Positions 8,308 through 16,626 of a stretch of DNA of 64,000 bases are shown here, piece by piece. Both the position numbers and the translations under genes were made by a program. Source of the stretch: Candidatus Poribacteria bacterium WGA-3G (lineage in GTDB: Bacteria; Poribacteria; WGA-4E; WGA-3G); contig ASZN01000001.1 of assembly GCA_000406005.1 (NCBI GenBank), positions 62,001 through 126,000 on the forward strand. The letters are read 5' to 3'. Numbering within the stretch: the stretch's first letter is position 1; each line of letters opens with the position of its first letter. The notes below the pieces were generated by a model. That model was not told the DNA's origin. It saw only the letters and a list, made by a program, of their open reading frames with translations, and searched no databases.

Positions 8308-10194
8308 GTGGAAAATGATGCTCAACTGATTCGCAGAATTCTGTCAGGCGACGATGATGCCTTCAACACTTTAGTTCAAAGGCACCAAAAGGGTGTTCAC
8401 GCCCTTGCGTGGCGGAAAGTTAACGATTTTCACTATGCTGAAGAGATTACACAAGATACCTTCCTTCAAGCATACAAAAAACTCTCAACGCTCAAAAACC
8501 CTAAACAATTTGCTGGCTGGCTCTATGTCATCGCAAACCGACTCTGTATCAATTGGCTCCAAAGACACAAACCCGCGATGCAATCGCTGGAGGTCACGCC
8601 TATGGAAGCAATAGAGGAATCCGCTTACAACCATTATACCTCGGAACAGCGCGAAACAGACGGTATGGAACATCGCTACGAAATCGTCCAAAAACTTCTG
8701 TCGAAACTACCAGAAAGCGAGCACACGGTAATGACGCTCCACTATCTCGGTGAAATGACGGCAAAGGAGATAAGCAAATTCTTAGGGGTCTCGGTAAACA
8801 CGATTACGAACCGACTCTGGCGGGCGCGAAAGCGTCTCCGAGAGGATCAAGAACTCCTGGTTCAGGAAGTGCTCGGCGGTGTGCAGTTCCCTGTCAACCT
8901 AACAGAGAACATCATGCGAGAGGTCGCTGACCTGAAACCGACATCACCTCCGATTGCGAAACCGATGCTCCCGTGGGCTGCACTTGGGACCGCGACTTTT
9001 TTGCTCACTTTGCTATTAGGCGCAAGCAACCAATACCTCGTCCGATTTCAGAAACCGTATAGTTTTGAAGCAGTAGCCGAACCCACGGTTGAAATTGTTG
9101 ATGCCTTTATCCTTCTCGATGTTGATTCAAAACCGGATGTGCGGAACCAAGTCGGACGAGCGACTGCCACCGATCAAAATAGCAGCGCTGAACTGCTGGC
9201 TTCTGATATGCCGCGGGTATCCGATACACGCGGGAATTCTCTCGGACCCGCTACGTTGCAGTGGACGCAGAAATCGGATATGCCAACAGCCCGGTCTTCC
9301 TTCTCCACTTGTGTTGTGGATGGAAAGATATTCGTAATAGGGGGCAGTAAACAGCCCGAAATGGACGAATTTGGGGATATCTCGCTTTCAACAGTAGAAA
9401 TGTACGACCCGAAAACCGATACATGGGAACGAAAATCGGATATGCCAACAGCCCGGTCCAGCGTAGCCGTCTCAGTTGTGGATGGAAAAATCTACGCCAT
9501 TGGTGGCTCAAAAACAAAGACAATTCAGGTGCCTCGCGGTTTCACATTCGAGAGTGAAGAACTCGCAACCGTAGAAATGTATGACCCGGTTACCGACACA
9601 TGGACCCAGAAAACGGATATGCCAGCACCAAAGAAAACGATGACCTGCGTTGTGGATAGAAAAATCTATGCCGTTGGTGGGTGGTTAACGCCGAATGAAA
9701 AACCACAGTTAGAAACGGTAGAGATATATGATCCAGCAACGGACAGATGGGCAAAAGTCCAAAGTATGAACCATGCACGTTGTTCTGCGGCAATTGATGT
9801 TGTAAACGGAGAAATCTATGCTATCGGCGGATTGGGTTTGCCCGAGATTGAGGGCGAGTTAGATTCTTATCTTTCCAATGTTGAAGTGTTCAATCCAAAA
9901 ACGAATCAATGGCGTGAAAGAACAGAGATGACAGCTCCGAAAGCGTTGCACACAGCAAGCGTAATTGATGGAAAAATCTATGTCATCGGTGGTTACTTTA
10001 CGAAAGATAAAGAATTTAAAAAACTTTCAACGATTGAAATCTACGATCCCACAACCGACCATTGGGTCCAAGAGTCAGACATGCCGATGGGTAAATGGGG
10101 ACATAAAACTGAGGTGATAGACGGGCAAATCTATATTTTCGGGGGCAGCCAATCTACGAGTGTCGAAGTTTACGACCCAAGAGCAGTTCCTTAG
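8308..10194 (+). CDS. ECF sigma factor fused through a membrane helix to a Kelch beta-propeller
   Basis: About 628 residues from the GTG at 8308, chosen because GGAGG sits at 8294-8298 and the N-terminus then aligns with the paralog at 1508; a GTG at 8263 is also in frame. Region 2 (about 10-88) and region 4 (about 125-180, EISKFLGVSVNTITNRL) are close copies of those in the first sigma fusion, as are the pre-membrane segment (SPPIAKPMLPWAALG), the helix (about 220-241) and the linker with PYSFEA and EIVDAF. After about residue 305 the fold changes to six Kelch blades (VIGG/AIGG glycine pairs; DTWERKSDMPTARSS, DTWTQKTDMPAPK). The two genes therefore share the sigma and membrane half and differ in the propeller. 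No separate anti-sigma gene is seen. Confidence 0.9.
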   Translation: MENDAQLIRRILSGDDDAFNTLVQRHQKGVHALAWRKVNDFHYAEEITQDTFLQAYKKLSTLKNPKQFAGWLYVIANRLCINWLQRHKPAMQSLEVTPMEAIEESAYNHYTSEQRETDGMEHRYEIVQKLLSKLPESEHTVMTLHYLGEMTAKEISKFLGVSVNTITNRLWRARKRLREDQELLVQEVLGGVQFPVNLTENIMREVADLKPTSPPIAKPMLPWAALGTATFLLTLLLGASNQYLVRFQKPYSFEAVAEPTVEIVDAFILLDVDSKPDVRNQVGRATATDQNSSAELLASDMPRVSDTRGNSLGPATLQWTQKSDMPTARSSFSTCVVDGKIFVIGGSKQPEMDEFGDISLSTVEMYDPKTDTWERKSDMPTARSSVAVSVVDGKIYAIGGSKTKTIQVPRGFTFESEELATVEMYDPVTDTWTQKTDMPAPKKTMTCVVDRKIYAVGGWLTPNEKPQLETVEIYDPATDRWAKVQSMNHARCSAAIDVVNGEIYAIGGLGLPEIEGELDSYLSNVEVFNPKTNQWRERTEMTAPKALHTASVIDGKIYVIGGYFTKDKEFKKLSTIEIYDPTTDHWVQESDMPMGKWGHKTEVIDGQIYIFGGSQSTSVEVYDPRAVP

Positions 10195-10274
10195 TACGTC
10201 AATTTAATCGGCGTATCTACACCCAGTAGGTGCAGTTTTGCGGTGTACCATAAGTGTCAATTTAAGAAAAAATA

Positions 10275-10605
10275 ACCGTCGCAGGACCCAGGTCCGGTAG
10301 GTTCGGTTTCCAACCGAACCGGACTCCACACCGAAACATTGAAAATTTCAAAAACCTATTCAGTCCTGCCTCAGCCCCAGGCACGGTAGGTTCGGTTTCC
10401 AACCGAACCGGATTCTACACGGAAATCTTGAAGACTTCAGAAACCTTCTTCAAGCCTGCCTCGGTCCCAGGTCCGGTAGGGTTTTTGCTGGGGTGTTTCT
10501 TCACGGTTTCCAACCGAACCGGATTTTACGCGGAAACCTCAAAGACTTCAAAACCTTCTTCAGTCCTGCCTCGGACCTGGGTCCGAGGCGTTATCTTTTT
10601 AAAAT
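10275..10605. repeat. three tandem degenerate repeats with a strong hairpin each
   Basis: Three units of about 90-110 bp follow the sigma/Kelch gene. Each holds a palindrome built on GGTTCGGTT and AACCGAACC around a TCC loop (10300-10320, 10389-10409; the third at about 10504-10520 has its left arm broken by an inserted segment that also occurs, inverted, in the element at 15030-15140). The array ends in a perfect 10-bp stem (GCCTCGGACC / GGTCCGAGGC, 10568-10589) followed by a T run, which may end transcription. The stretch 10606-10804 shows nothing further. Confidence 0.7.
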
Positions 10606-10804
10606 TGACCCTTATGGTGCGGTTGCATGAAGTTTAAGAATTTAATTCAAAAATTAGACAAAAAACCGAAAACTAAATCGTCCTGCTTTATAATGCCGTT
10701 TTTTTCTGCAAAAAATGTATGGATTGTGATAGAATAAAAACAAATTGTGAGTCCTTATACGATGAGGCGTGTGGTTTAAAATCGCACCGACAAACGCTGA
10801 AACT

Positions 10805-10927
10805 ATGAAAATTACCGACGTTAAAACCTACAACTTACGTTATCCACTCCTTGAACCGTTTGCCAATTCGCGAAGGTGGACGAAAACGCGAACCGCCAGT
10901 GTCGTCGAAATTTCTACAGACACTTAA
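10805..10927 (+). pseudogene. N-terminal stub of an enolase-superfamily (mandelate racemase-like) gene
   Basis: Only 40 codons remain. The sequence MKITDVKTYNLRYPL followed by PFANSRRWTKTRTASVVEIS-T-D is the typical first strand and loop of mandelate racemase/muconate lactonizing enzymes, which are normally about 370-420 residues long. The frame ends at TAA just where the family continues with a Gly-Trp-Gly-Glu type motif. No continuation was found downstream in any frame, so the rest of the gene is lost. The remainder of the gap up to 11182 holds no recognisable gene. Confidence 0.65.
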
Positions 10928-11182
10928 CCGTCGCCACGAGTTGCAAGGAGACGCTAAACGCCTGTGGAGTCAAAATAAGACCTCGTTTGAGAGGCACGAG
11001 AACGGAAGCAGGAAGTATGGCAGAAATCAAAGAACAGTGTAGAGTTTTATAGGTTTTTGTAGATTCTATCACATTCTTGAGGTTTTGTTAAGTCCTACAC
11101 AACGGTGAAGGCATAAGCACGCCATCTGCTTCAGCAATATTGACCGAGATGTATTGGAAAAGTATGCGTGAGGAAATGTTTT

Positions 11183-11983
11183 ATGAAAAACCGTACCCTG
11201 CTTGTCATACTCCTCCTATTTTTATCTCTCCTGAGTGTACTTTTCCTCTACCATTTCCGCGTCGAAGCCGACCCACGCACACATCAACCTATCCATGCAG
11301 CGTCTTTCTCCCACGATCTATTTGATCAGGTTCTGCAGGAACATGTTGACGCGGAAGGACAGGTTAATTACACGAAACTGAAGGCGAATCCCGAAAAACT
11401 GGAGAAGTATTTGGACCTGTTGGCTGTTGCAAAACCCACGGAACTTTCCTACAATGCACAGTTAGCGTTCTGGGTGAACGCCTACAACGCGCTTGTCATT
11501 AAAGGCGCGGTTGACAATTATCCGACAACGAGCGTCCGGAAAATCAAATGGTTTGGTGGGTTCTTCTATCGCCTGAAGTTTCAAGTGGCAGGTAAGACTT
11601 ATACACTCAACCAAATCGAGCACGACATTATCCGCACGGAATTTGTGGATCCGCGTATTCATTTCATCCTCGTGTGCGCCTCAAGCAGCTGCCCACCCAT
11701 CGAAAACAGTGCGTTTTCTGCCGAAGATATTGAGGAACGTCTTGAGACTGCCACATTCAACTTCATTCAGGAGCCAGAGAATATCAGGTTGGACCGAGCA
11801 AAACGCCGCGTCTACCTCTCGAAAATTTTTAAGTGGTATGAAACCGATTTCTACGAAGGGTACGACGGTGTCGCGGATTTTCTCGCCGACTACTTACCCG
11901 CAGAAGCCGCAGATTTACTATTAGCGGAGAACGTTAAATTTCACTACTTGGACTACGATTGGACCCTGAACGATCAACATTAG
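11183..11983 (+). CDS. DUF547 domain protein, membrane-anchored or exported
   Basis: About 266 residues. The ATG at 11183 is preferred over the in-frame GTG at 11168 because GAGGAAA (11170-11176) is a good ribosome binding site for it. A hydrophobic N-terminal helix (about residues 3-24) is a signal anchor or uncleaved signal peptide. The rest is DUF547: YNAQLAFWVNAYNALVIKGAV, DPRIHFILVCASSSCPPI and LSKIFKWYETDF are its conserved blocks, with invariant Cys and His residues that suggest a cysteine-dependent active site. The molecular function of DUF547 is not known to me. It stands alone between repeat-rich gaps. Confidence 0.85.
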   Translation: MKNRTLLVILLLFLSLLSVLFLYHFRVEADPRTHQPIHAASFSHDLFDQVLQEHVDAEGQVNYTKLKANPEKLEKYLDLLAVAKPTELSYNAQLAFWVNAYNALVIKGAVDNYPTTSVRKIKWFGGFFYRLKFQVAGKTYTLNQIEHDIIRTEFVDPRIHFILVCASSSCPPIENSAFSAEDIEERLETATFNFIQEPENIRLDRAKRRVYLSKIFKWYETDFYEGYDGVADFLADYLPAEAADLLLAENVKFHYLDYDWTLNDQH

Positions 11984-12014
11984 ACCGAAGATAAGATAAA
12001 ATTAAATAATAAAG

Positions 12015-12114
12015 GAGTCATCAGTCATCGGTTTGCAGTCAGAGATACCTTGTGGCGGTAACAGATAAAACTCCTGTCACAAGGGCGTAACTGAAAACTG
12101 AAAACTGAAAACTA
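12015..12114. repeat. CAGTTGTCAG-type intergenic repeat, degenerate copy
   Basis: The spacer before the oxidoreductase gene is made of short repeated words: TCATCAGTCATCGG and GCAGTCAG at one end, and three copies of the 7-mer ACTGAAA at the other. It belongs to the same class as 20767-20853 and 22766-22942, where the words form inverted ends. No ribosome binding site is visible before the ATG at 12118. Confidence 0.5.
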
Positions 12115-12117
12115 ATC

Positions 12118-13155
12118 ATGGTAAATACCGCCGTTATCGGCTACGGATATGCAGGACGCGCCTTTCACACCTATCTCGTCAGCTTGGCAGACGGGTTAAA
12201 CCTTTACGCCATTGCAACACGGGACCCTGAACGCCGAGAGGCTGCACACCAAGCATATCCAAACGCGAAAAGTTACGAAACAATAGACGAAGTTATCACA
12301 GATGACGCTGTTGACCTCGTCGTATTAGCCACACCACACGACACACACGCCGAACTTGCCATCAAAGCGATGGACGCAGGTAAACACGTCGTCACAGATA
12401 AAATCATGGCGATGAATACCACTGAAGCAGACGCGATGATCGCCGCCAGCAAACGGAACGATGTTCTGCTCAGTGTCTTTCACAACCGTAGGTGGGATTG
12501 GGATTATAACACCGTTAAGAAAATCATTGACGACGGCCTGCTCGGTACACCATACCTCTTCCAAGTCGCGATTATGCGCTACGGTGCACCCGGCGGATGG
12601 CGCGGGATTAAAAGCCAGAGCGGGGGTATCCTTTACGACTGGCCCGCACACTTCGTCGATCAGGCACTACAACTCGTAACGGCACCCGTTGAATACGTTT
12701 TCTGCGACATTCATTACAACACACGATGGGATACAGATATCGGCAACTACGGCAACCTTATCATCAAGTTTGAAAACGATGTCAGGTACCAGATTGAGAT
12801 TGGTAACCTCTCGAAAGCCGAGAAACCGCGCTGGTACATCGTCGGGGATTTAGGTGGGTTAATCAAATCCGGACTCGACCCACAAGAAGGACCGATGCGC
12901 GACGGGAACATCGATGCCGCGCAGCAAGTCCCCGAAAACTATGCAAAAGTCTGGACCGAGGCAGGCGGAGAGAATCGTGAACTCATCGTTGAAAGCGTCC
13001 AGACGACATGGAAATCCTATTATCAGAACATCGCAGACGCACTGAACAAAGGCGAAGAACTGGTCGTCAAACCCGAAGAAATCCGAAAAGTCATGCAGGT
13101 CTATGACGCAGCGATGCAGTCTTCAGAAACAGGCAAAACCGTGCGAATCTCGTAG
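12118..13155 (+). CDS. Gfo/Idh/MocA family NAD(P)-dependent oxidoreductase
   Basis: A 345-residue cytoplasmic enzyme. The N-terminus has the dinucleotide-binding loop VIGYGYAGRAFH; the Rossmann half (1-120) includes VVLATPHDTHAELAIKAMDAGKHVVTDK. The usual E-K-P motif of the family appears here as T-D-K, which keeps the lysine but not the flanking residues. The C-terminal half (about 125-345) is the alpha/beta sheet domain, with GGILYDWPAHFVDQAL matching the family block GG-x-l-x-D-x-G-x-H that supplies the catalytic histidine. The family acts on sugars, inositols and related alcohols; the substrate cannot be told. It has no obvious operon partner. Confidence 0.88.
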   Translation: MVNTAVIGYGYAGRAFHTYLVSLADGLNLYAIATRDPERREAAHQAYPNAKSYETIDEVITDDAVDLVVLATPHDTHAELAIKAMDAGKHVVTDKIMAMNTTEADAMIAASKRNDVLLSVFHNRRWDWDYNTVKKIIDDGLLGTPYLFQVAIMRYGAPGGWRGIKSQSGGILYDWPAHFVDQALQLVTAPVEYVFCDIHYNTRWDTDIGNYGNLIIKFENDVRYQIEIGNLSKAEKPRWYIVGDLGGLIKSGLDPQEGPMRDGNIDAAQQVPENYAKVWTEAGGENRELIVESVQTTWKSYYQNIADALNKGEELVVKPEEIRKVMQVYDAAMQSSETGKTVRIS

Positions 13156-13286
13156 GAGCGATCTTCATCAAAAACCGTATCAACACGAAAATGCCAAATT
13201 GTTCAGATTATGGACAATAGCGTTCATTTTTTGGCGCAATTATCCTTTAGAATTCCGAAATCGGCGTAATAATAGGCGTTCTAAAC

Positions 13287-13302
13287 TGGCATCGTACTTG
13301 CT
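13287..13302 (+). promoter_or_regulatory. sigma-54-like -24/-12 promoter
   Basis: TGGCATCGTACTTGCT fits the sigma-54 consensus: TGGCA at -24, the correct spacing, and TTGCT at -12. The predicted start is near 13313, 30 bp before the ATG at 13343. It stands in a non-coding gap and points toward the gene, which supports it. No enhancer-binding regulator gene is in the window. Confidence 0.5.
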
Positions 13303-13342
13303 ATGTATCATACAAACAACTTGTCGAAACGGAGTAAGAAAA

Positions 13343-14455
13343 ATGAAAATGAAAACGCAACACGGATTCATACTGGTGCTGCTTCTCTTGTTCGCCGTTA
13401 CGCAGAGCGGTATAACCGCAGATCATGAAACAGGCGCATCGGAATATCACGAATTAAATGAACAGGTCATCGCCAGCATTGATCGCGGATTGGAGTGGCT
13501 AAAGGGGCAACAAGCCGAGGATGGACTCTTCGCCAATCATCCAGGGATAACCGCTCTTGCACTCACCGCCTTCTTGCGACATCCAGAGAAAAAATATTCA
13601 GAGACAGAGCATCCTTTCATTCAGAAGGGACTCCAACGGTTGGTCGAAATGCAGCAACCCGACGGTGCAATCTATGATCTCGAAATGCAACCCGCACTGC
13701 CGAATTACAATACCTCTATCTCTGTAATGGCACTCTCCTCAACCGGTAATCCGAAATATGACGAAGTTATTAAAAAAGCGCAAGGCTTCTTGAAGGGACT
13801 ACAGGTCACAGATGAGGAGAGCGTTTATTTTGGTGGGATCGGCTACGGCAGCCGCCAAGACGTGAAAGATTTGTCCAATCTGAACATTGCTATTCAAGCT
13901 TTGAAAGAGAGCGGTTCTGACGATCAAGAAGTCTGGGACAAGGCGATCAAATTTCTCGAACACACCCAGAATCGGAGCGAGAGTAACGATCAGTCATGGG
14001 CAGGCAACGACGGCGGTTTTATCTACGCACCTGACGGTGAAAGCAAAGCCGGAACAGATGCCGCAGGAAGCCCACGCTCCTATGCCAGCATGACTTATGC
14101 CGGTTTGCTGAGCTTCATCTACGCAAATGTTGACCAGAAGGATGAACGCGTCAAAGCCGCTTTTGAATGGATAAAAGAGCATTTCACATTGGAAGAGAAC
14201 TACGGTATGGGCTCACAGGGATTGTACTATCACTACCACACCATGGCAAAAGCATTGCGGCTTTACGGCCAATCAACCTTTGTTGACGCAAAAGGCATCA
14301 CACACGATTGGTACCGAGAGTTCGGAGAAAAAATGATCGAGTTACAGAAACCCGATGGATTCTGGGTGAATGAGCAAAGCCGATGGATGGAAGCAGATCC
14401 GAGACTCGTAACCGCTTACGTGGTTCTTGCCCTTGATACGGCTTACCCGAAATAG
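13343..14455 (+). CDS. secreted prenyltransferase/squalene-cyclase-fold repeat protein
   Basis: About 370 residues from the ATG at 13343 (GGAG at 13331-13334). An in-frame start at 13103 would overlap the oxidoreductase gene and add an untypical leader. Signal peptide at about 1-26 (LVLLLLFAVTQSGITA). The mature part has repeats of the alpha/alpha toroid found in squalene cyclases and prenyltransferase beta subunits: LEWLKGQQAEDGLF, GLQRLVEMQQPDGAIYD, FLEHTQNR, and a last block KMIELQKPDGFWVNEQSRWMEADPRLVTAYVVLAL. No DxDD-type cyclase motif was seen, so it is probably not a terpene cyclase. Similar secreted proteins are common in planctomycete-like genomes and have no known function. Confidence 0.8.
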   Translation: MKMKTQHGFILVLLLLFAVTQSGITADHETGASEYHELNEQVIASIDRGLEWLKGQQAEDGLFANHPGITALALTAFLRHPEKKYSETEHPFIQKGLQRLVEMQQPDGAIYDLEMQPALPNYNTSISVMALSSTGNPKYDEVIKKAQGFLKGLQVTDEESVYFGGIGYGSRQDVKDLSNLNIAIQALKESGSDDQEVWDKAIKFLEHTQNRSESNDQSWAGNDGGFIYAPDGESKAGTDAAGSPRSYASMTYAGLLSFIYANVDQKDERVKAAFEWIKEHFTLEENYGMGSQGLYYHYHTMAKALRLYGQSTFVDAKGITHDWYREFGEKMIELQKPDGFWVNEQSRWMEADPRLVTAYVVLALDTAYPK

Positions 14456-14499
14456 GTTTTTCTAACCTACCTGACCGAACCGCAAGGTAAATTTAAAAA

Positions 14500-14799
14500 A
14501 TGTACCAATTAACCAAAGTCTCCGCAATTTCGTTGAAACCGATCAAATGGGATAAAGCCTCCAACGCCGAGAAATTGGAGGCTTTATTTATCGAGGCTGC
14601 CAAAGATACCCCAGACTTAATTTTGGCGACTGAGGGTGTATTAGAAGGCTACGTCGTCATGGATGTCATCGAAGACAGAGCCACACCGGAGGCGATGCTT
14701 GACATCGCAGAGCCGATTGACGGTGTGTATATCCACCGATTTCGTCGGCTTGCCAAACGACTCAAGACCTGCCTCTGCTTCGGTTTCGCTGAACGGTAA
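14500..14799 (+). pseudogene. N-terminal fragment of a nitrilase/carbon-nitrogen hydrolase gene
   Basis: The first 95 codons read as a C-N hydrolase: VSAISLKPIKWDKASNAEKLE, then APDLILATEGVLEGYVVMDV-like text carrying the first catalytic Glu (TEG), and finally TCLCFGFAER, the strand that leads to the lysine region. A complete enzyme has about 270-300 residues with later Lys and Cys active-site residues; both are missing. After FAER the family similarity stops in all frames, so a deletion removed the rest. It may still be translated as a short peptide, but it cannot be an active hydrolase. Confidence 0.7.
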
Positions 14800-15029
14800 T
14801 TCTGCCCACCACTATCGCTTCTCCTCGCCACCACTCAACTTTACATCAGCCAGAACTGGCACTTGTAACCCGGTAAACGAAACTTTTGTAAACCTAATAG
14901 CGTTAATTGCGTCAAACGTCTACGGCTAAAGAGCAGAAACACCTATAGATTAGGTGTGTTGAATATGTGTTTAACAAAATAACGTTCGTTAATTATAACT
15001 TCACAAAATATATTAAAAATAAATTAAAC

Positions 15030-15140
15030 AGGACTTACGCATTTTTTCATGAGATTCTACATAATACATGCGTCAGGCGGGGTTTCAAACCCTGAAGAAA
15101 CACCCCAGCAAAAACCCTGTATATGATGTGCGTAAGTCCT
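15030..15140. mobile_element. 111-bp MITE-like element with 12-bp AGGACTTACGCA inverted ends
   Basis: AGGACTTACGCA (15030-15041) and its exact inverse TGCGTAAGTCCT (15129-15140) bound the element. Inside is an imperfect GGGGTTT-type palindrome and a 26-bp segment that recurs inverted within the tandem array at 10275-10605. Related copies or single ends lie at 26991, 29011 and 31142. It does not code for protein and lies 25 bp before the first MacB-like gene. The rest of the gap 14800-15165 shows only AT-rich sequence. Confidence 0.7.
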
Positions 15141-15165
15141 ATTAACAAAACGTTCAGGAGAAAAC

Positions 15166-16467
15166 ATGCGTTTAATAGAAGGAATATCTATTGGACTCGC
15201 TGCGATTCGCGCAAACAAAATGCGCTCGTTATTGACAATGTTAGGGATTGTCATCGGTATCGCGGCGGTCCTCGCAATGATTGCTATCGGTGACGGTGCG
15301 AAAGAAATCGTGATGAACGACGTAGAAAAATTAGGTGGTGCGACACGTATTACACTTTACCACACATCCTACAAGCGAGAAAATAATAGATGGGTCCGCG
15401 TCCGTAGCAATGAATACATGAAATACGGAGACGCTCAGGCAATCGAAGCAGAATGCCCATCCGTGAGTTCAGTCGTACCGAGAATTCCAGATTGGAGAGG
15501 CGTTTTGATTCAGGGGCCAAACGGACATGAGACCTATGCCGGCTATAACGGTGTAGATGCCAACTATCAAACCGCGATGAAGTGGGAACTCAAAGAGGGA
15601 CGCTTCATTACAGACGAAGATGTCGAAAACGCAACAAAAATTTGTGTACTCGGTGACGAAATCGCCTTTGAACTCTTCGGCTATCAATCGCCGTTAGGAC
15701 AAGAAATTAAAATCGCACGCGATGTCCGATACCGAGACCAGTGGGGCAGAAGACGACGAGAGCGTTTGACCGAACGCTTCACGGTCGTCGGCACACTCCA
15801 ACTGAGAGGCAGAAGCCTACGGTTCGGCATGAGCTACGATAACCTCGCCTTTATCCCCATATCAACTGTACAAGAACGTCTCACAGGCGGCGATAGGGTT
15901 TCGGATATTATGGTTTTCGCGAATACCACTGACGACATCCCGAAAGCAATTCAGGAGGCAAGAACAGTTATCCGAAAACGCCACAACGGCGAAGACGACT
16001 TCATCAAAATCCGGGCGATGCGCTCAGGCATGGCACAATTAGAGCGGATTAGTCAAATGATTAAAATCGCCTTGGGAAGTATTGCCGGATTCTCACTCCT
16101 TGTTGGCGGTATCGGAATTATGAATATGATGCTCGTCGCTGTCAATGAACGGACCCGTGAGATCGGGTTACGGAAAGCACTCGGGGCAAAACCGTTAGAT
16201 ATTATGGCGCAATTCCTCATAGAGGCAGTCGCAATGTGTGGTGTCGGGGGTGCAATCGGTGTTGGATTAGGCGTACTCGCTGGTGAAGGCATGGCACTCC
16301 TCGCCGTCAAAATCGCTAAAATTGTTCCCGAATGGCCAGCCGTTATTTCCACGGAATGGATATTGATTGCAGTATCATTTTCGGCCGCGATCGGTATCTC
16401 GTTTGGGCTGTATCCTGCGATAAAAGCGTCTATGCTTCCGCCTAAGGAAGCACTACGTGCAGACTAA
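15166..16467 (+). CDS. MacB/FtsX-type ABC permease, paralog 1
   Basis: A 433-residue inner-membrane permease of the type VII (MacB-like) ABC family, which uses ATP to drive a periplasmic adaptor rather than to move cargo through the membrane itself. One N-terminal helix (about 20-42, MRSLLTMLGIVIGIAAVLAMIAIGDGA), a periplasmic core domain (about 50-270, GYNGVDANYQTAMKWELKEGRFI) and three C-terminal helices (about 300-425) containing the FtsX signature NERTREIGLRKALGAKPLDIMAQFLIEA. It lacks the N-terminal ATPase that is fused in MacB of enterobacteria. Good ribosome binding site CAGGAG. It is highly similar to the next two genes, and a terminator follows it. Confidence 0.88.
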   Translation: MRLIEGISIGLAAIRANKMRSLLTMLGIVIGIAAVLAMIAIGDGAKEIVMNDVEKLGGATRITLYHTSYKRENNRWVRVRSNEYMKYGDAQAIEAECPSVSSVVPRIPDWRGVLIQGPNGHETYAGYNGVDANYQTAMKWELKEGRFITDEDVENATKICVLGDEIAFELFGYQSPLGQEIKIARDVRYRDQWGRRRRERLTERFTVVGTLQLRGRSLRFGMSYDNLAFIPISTVQERLTGGDRVSDIMVFANTTDDIPKAIQEARTVIRKRHNGEDDFIKIRAMRSGMAQLERISQMIKIALGSIAGFSLLVGGIGIMNMMLVAVNERTREIGLRKALGAKPLDIMAQFLIEAVAMCGVGGAIGVGLGVLAGEGMALLAVKIAKIVPEWPAVISTEWILIAVSFSAAIGISFGLYPAIKASMLPPKEALRAD

Positions 16468-16500
16468 GTTAAAGATCGTTCAAGCCATATCTATTTCGTA

Positions 16501-16532
16501 GGCGCGCTCGGAAAGCGCGCCTTTTTCTTTTT
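16501..16532 (+). terminator. rho-independent terminator after MacB paralog 1
   Basis: An 8-bp GC-only stem apart from its last pair (GGCGCGCT / AGCGCGCC) with a 5-base loop is followed by TTTTTCTTTTT. It separates paralog 1 from paralogs 2-4, so the four permeases are probably not one transcript. Confidence 0.8.
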
Positions 16533-16626
16533 ATACTGAAACCAAAAAATAAACCTATTGCCTATAATTACGTCAAATATCATGGATTTTAATACACACA
16601 AAGTTCCAAAAATTTTAGGAGGCGAC

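Noticed and set aside
10275..10605. Possible CRISPR array
   Set aside because: Only three units, each imperfect, with no equal-length unique spacers and no cas gene nearby; the units are hairpin repeats.
13103..13342. Longer N-terminus for the cyclase-fold protein
   Set aside because: It would overlap the oxidoreductase gene, bury a good signal peptide in the interior, and lies upstream of the sigma-54-like site.
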